8,513 nucleotides of DNA, taken from positions 1-8,513 of the forward strand of contig CAKTCT010000068.1 in NCBI GenBank assembly GCA_934539585.1. Direction: 5' to 3'. Position 1 is the first letter of the stretch. The number at the start of each line of letters is the position of its first letter. A program made the translations under genes and the position numbers. The notes under the pieces are model-generated. The model had not been told where the DNA came from and made no database searches. It was given only the letters and a program-made list of their open reading frames with translations. Source of the stretch: an uncultured Oscillospiraceae bacterium (GTDB lineage Bacteria; Bacillota; Clostridia; Oscillospirales; Ruminococcaceae). Shown in pieces: positions 6,779 to 8,513 of the stretch.

Positions 6779-6785
6779 CGCTTGC

Positions 6786-7517
6786 TTGAACTTCAACGCG
6801 ATTCTTTCATTCTTCGCAAAAGCGGGCCGGAGTTTTGCGGACGAATTCTACCTGAACTTCATCAAGGACAGCCGTTGGAAGTACCTGACCACCGGTTTGG
6901 GCAACACTCTGATCATCACCATGGGTGCGCTGGTGTTGGGCATTGTTCTGGGATTTTTGCTGGCTCTGATCCGCACGACCCACGATAAGACCGGCAAGCT
7001 GGGATTCTTAAACGGCCTGGCTCGGCTGTACCTCACCGTGATCCGAGGGACCCCTGTGGTGGTCCAGCTGATGATTATCTACTTCGTGGTGTTTGCTTCC
7101 GTGCGGATCAATCCCGTTGTGGTGGCCGTTATCGCTTTCGGCCTGAACTCGGCGGCTTACGTGGCGGAGATTTTCCGCTCCGGCATCATGAGCATTGACC
7201 CCGGCCAGATGGAGGCCGGACGGAGCCTGGGGCTCAACTACAACCAGACCATGTGGAAGATCATCATGCCCCAGGCGGTGAAAAACGTCCTCCCGGCCCT
7301 GGGCAACGAGATGATCACCCTGCTGAAAGAAACCTCCGTCTCCGGCTACATCGCTTTGCGGGACCTGACCAAGGGCGGCGACATCATCCAGGGCCGGACG
7401 TACAGCGCGTTCATGCCTCTGCTGGCCGTGGCGGCCATTTACCTGGCCATGGTATTGGTTCTGCAGGCCCTGATGGGGCGTCTGGAAAGGAGGCTGGCCA
7501 AGAGTGATCGAAATTAA
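6786..7517 (+). CDS. Polar amino acid ABC transporter permease
   Basis: A 243-residue inner-membrane permease of the His/Glu/Gln/Arg importer family, which forms the channel, probably as a homodimer since only one permease gene is present. Seen are a first hydrophobic span at about 37-62 preceded by the GLGNT motif, RGTP at 87-90, further spans near 95-130 and 209-231, and the EAA loop EAGRSLGL (143-150), which docks the ATPase. A KETS motif follows at about 181-184. The length is slightly above the usual 215-230 because of an N-terminal extension of about 35 residues before the first span. The TTG start is set by the AAAGGAGG site. The gene ends inside the ATPase gene, overlapping it by 14 bp, which suggests translational coupling. 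Confidence 0.92.
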   Translation: MNFNAILSFFAKAGRSFADEFYLNFIKDSRWKYLTTGLGNTLIITMGALVLGIVLGFLLALIRTTHDKTGKLGFLNGLARLYLTVIRGTPVVVQLMIIYFVVFASVRINPVVVAVIAFGLNSAAYVAEIFRSGIMSIDPGQMEAGRSLGLNYNQTMWKIIMPQAVKNVLPALGNEMITLLKETSVSGYIALRDLTKGGDIIQGRTYSAFMPLLAVAAIYLAMVLVLQALMGRLERRLAKSDRN

Positions 7518-8229
7518 GAATCTTGAGAAATCCTTCGGGAAGCTGAAAGTTCTTCAAGGCATCACCACCACCGTCAACAAAGGGGACAAGGTGGTCATCG
7601 TCGGGCCCTCCGGCTCGGGAAAGAGCACCTTTCTCCGCTGCCTGAACCTGATGGAGACCCCCACCGGCGGCGAAATCTGGTTCGAGGGCCAGCAGATCAA
7701 CGCCCCCAAGGTCAACGTAGACAAGCTGCGGTGCAAGATGGGCATGGTGTTCCAGCACTTCAACCTGTTCCCCCATTTGACCATTCTGCAGAACATCACC
7801 CTGGCGCCGGTAACGCTGAAGCTCCAGACCAAGGCGGAGGCCGAGGAAAAGGCCAGGGAGCTCCTTTCCCGGATCGGGCTGCTGGACAAGGCCAACACCT
7901 ATCCGGCCATGCTTTCCGGTGGGCAGAAGCAGCGGGTGGCCATTGTCCGGGCTCTGGCCATGAATCCCGACGTGATGCTTTTTGACGAACCCACCTCCGC
8001 CCTGGACCCGGAGATGGTAGGCGAGGTGCTCCAGCTGATGAAGGAGCTGGCCGCCGAGGGCATGACCATGGTTTGCGTGACCCACGAGATGGGCTTTGCC
8101 CGGGAGGTAGCAAACCGGGTGCTTTTCGTAGACGAAGGGCAGATTCTGGAAGAATCCTCCGACCCGGCAGAATTCTTCGCCAACCCCAAGCACCCCCGGG
8201 CCAAGGAGTTTCTTTCCAAGGTGTTGTAA
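7504..8229 (+). CDS. Polar amino acid ABC transporter ATP-binding protein
   Basis: A 241-residue cytoplasmic ATPase of the GlnQ/HisP type, normal in length, that powers the importer encoded upstream. Motifs seen are Walker A GPSGSGKST (34-42), Q-loop Q84, signature LSGGQ (137-141), Walker B VMLFDEP (157-163, D161 and E162), D-loop SALD (165-168) and switch H194. All residues needed for ATP hydrolysis are present, and there is no extra regulatory C-terminal domain. The GTG start at 7504 lies 10 nt after AAAGGAGG (7486-7493) and overlaps the permease end. The closest named homologue type is GlnQ, but the amino acid transported cannot be read from this subunit. Confidence 0.95.
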   Translation: MIEIKNLEKSFGKLKVLQGITTTVNKGDKVVIVGPSGSGKSTFLRCLNLMETPTGGEIWFEGQQINAPKVNVDKLRCKMGMVFQHFNLFPHLTILQNITLAPVTLKLQTKAEAEEKARELLSRIGLLDKANTYPAMLSGGQKQRVAIVRALAMNPDVMLFDEPTSALDPEMVGEVLQLMKELAAEGMTMVCVTHEMGFAREVANRVLFVDEGQILEESSDPAEFFANPKHPRAKEFLSKVL

Positions 8230-8262
8230 ATCGCCACGCGGCTCTCGCCCGCGGTTTTCTTC

Positions 8263-8478
8263 AAAAGCCGGAAAACGCCTGACCGAGTGCGTCAATTAGC
8301 ACCACGTCAGGCCGCCGCCTCCCCCAAAAGCCTATCGTGAGAGCACGGACGTTCGAAAGTGGTAGCTGGATGCCTACTGTTCACGCACCAATTGCGGCGG
8401 CCGTGTCTACCGCGAGGTAGTATTGGGGTTCTCCAAAGCCTACGGCGCGACTTTAGGGGGTCTCGGGGGGCGGGAGCC
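8263..8478 (-). repeat. Structured intergenic repeat, right copy (inverted)
   Basis: The core 8305-8478 is the inverted partner of 143-316, about 88% identical with no gaps. Looser similarity continues to about 8263 but lacks the 40 extra bases of the left copy. The same long pairing (GGCCGCCGC with GCGGCGGCC) is preserved. The small hairpin CTACC/GGTAG (8407-8411 with 8416-8420) keeps pairing where the left copy has G-U pairs. Like the left copy it follows the last gene of an operon with the same end toward the gene. Beyond 8478 the two flanks differ. Function unknown. Confidence 0.75.
8277..8312. repeat. Two-part stem-loop after the importer operon
   Basis: GCCTGAC (8277-8283) pairs with GTCAGGC (8306-8312), and inside it GTGC (8287-8290) pairs with GCAC (8299-8302). 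It begins 48 bp after the ATPase stop and overlaps the gene-proximal end of the right repeat. No T run follows, so it is more likely a transcript-end stabiliser or part of the repeat fold than a classical terminator. A weaker stem with G-U pairing lies just before it near 8253-8268. Confidence 0.5.
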
Positions 8479-8497
8479 TTTTTAATCAAGCATTTTT

Positions 8498-8511
8498 CAT
8501 CACTTGTGATG
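8498..8511. repeat. Short hairpin at window edge
   Basis: CATCAC and GTGATG flank a TT dinucleotide, a 6-bp inverted repeat next to a short T run (8493-8497). The window ends two bases later, so its context cannot be judged. Confidence 0.35.
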
Positions 8512-8513
8512 GA

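Noticed and set aside
6756..6785. Upstream ATG start for the permease
   Set aside because: The codon directly abuts the terminator-like hairpin and has no ribosome binding site, while TTG 6786 has an ideal one.
7411..8295. A 294-codon open frame on the minus strand
   Set aside because: It is antisense to the ATPase gene, which has every expected ABC motif.
143..8478. The whole segment as a composite transposon bounded by inverted repeats
   Set aside because: No transposase or recombinase lies between the repeats, the outer flanks show no clear target duplication, and the copies sit at ordinary operon ends. Dispersed repeats explain this more simply.

Overview
The window looks like a chromosomal segment of a high-GC Firmicute, most likely an Oscillospiraceae-type gut clostridium (inference). 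The reasons are strong AAAGGAGG ribosome binding sites, GTG and TTG starts, a lipoprotein-type solute-binding protein, GC-rich genes and a very AT-rich intergenic promoter region. I could not place it to genus.

Layout. Positions 1-394 hold no convincing gene. They contain a perfect 14-bp hairpin and a GC-rich structured repeat. Positions 395-5413 are a three-gene operon on the minus strand: an ABC exporter subunit (760 aa), a small DUF1854-family protein (165 aa) and a second ABC exporter subunit (728 aa). Both exporter subunits carry an extra N-terminal soluble module and a four-cysteine zinc-ribbon motif before the first membrane segment. Positions 5414-5909 are a divergent control region. 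It has a near-consensus promoter for the exporter operon, a 5' leader with two hairpins, phased A/T tracts, a palindrome and a probable promoter for the plus-strand operon. Positions 5910-8229 are a polar amino acid ABC importer: binding lipoprotein, permease and ATPase. Positions 8230-8513 hold a second, inverted copy of the repeat.

How the genes work together. The minus-strand trio should form a heterodimeric exporter with DUF1854 as an accessory protein. This trio is known from loci for cyanophycin (an Arg/Asp polymer) in other bacteria, but no cyanophycin gene is visible here. The plus-strand genes should import a polar amino acid. Sharing one divergent control region suggests, but does not prove, linked amino acid or peptide traffic.

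The most unusual feature is the binding protein at 5910-6704. Its two halves are in reversed order relative to family 3 solute-binding proteins, so it reads as a natural circular permutant cut at the first hinge. The second is the repeat: two copies of 174 bp, about 88% identical, each just downstream of the last gene of an operon and in the same orientation relative to that operon.
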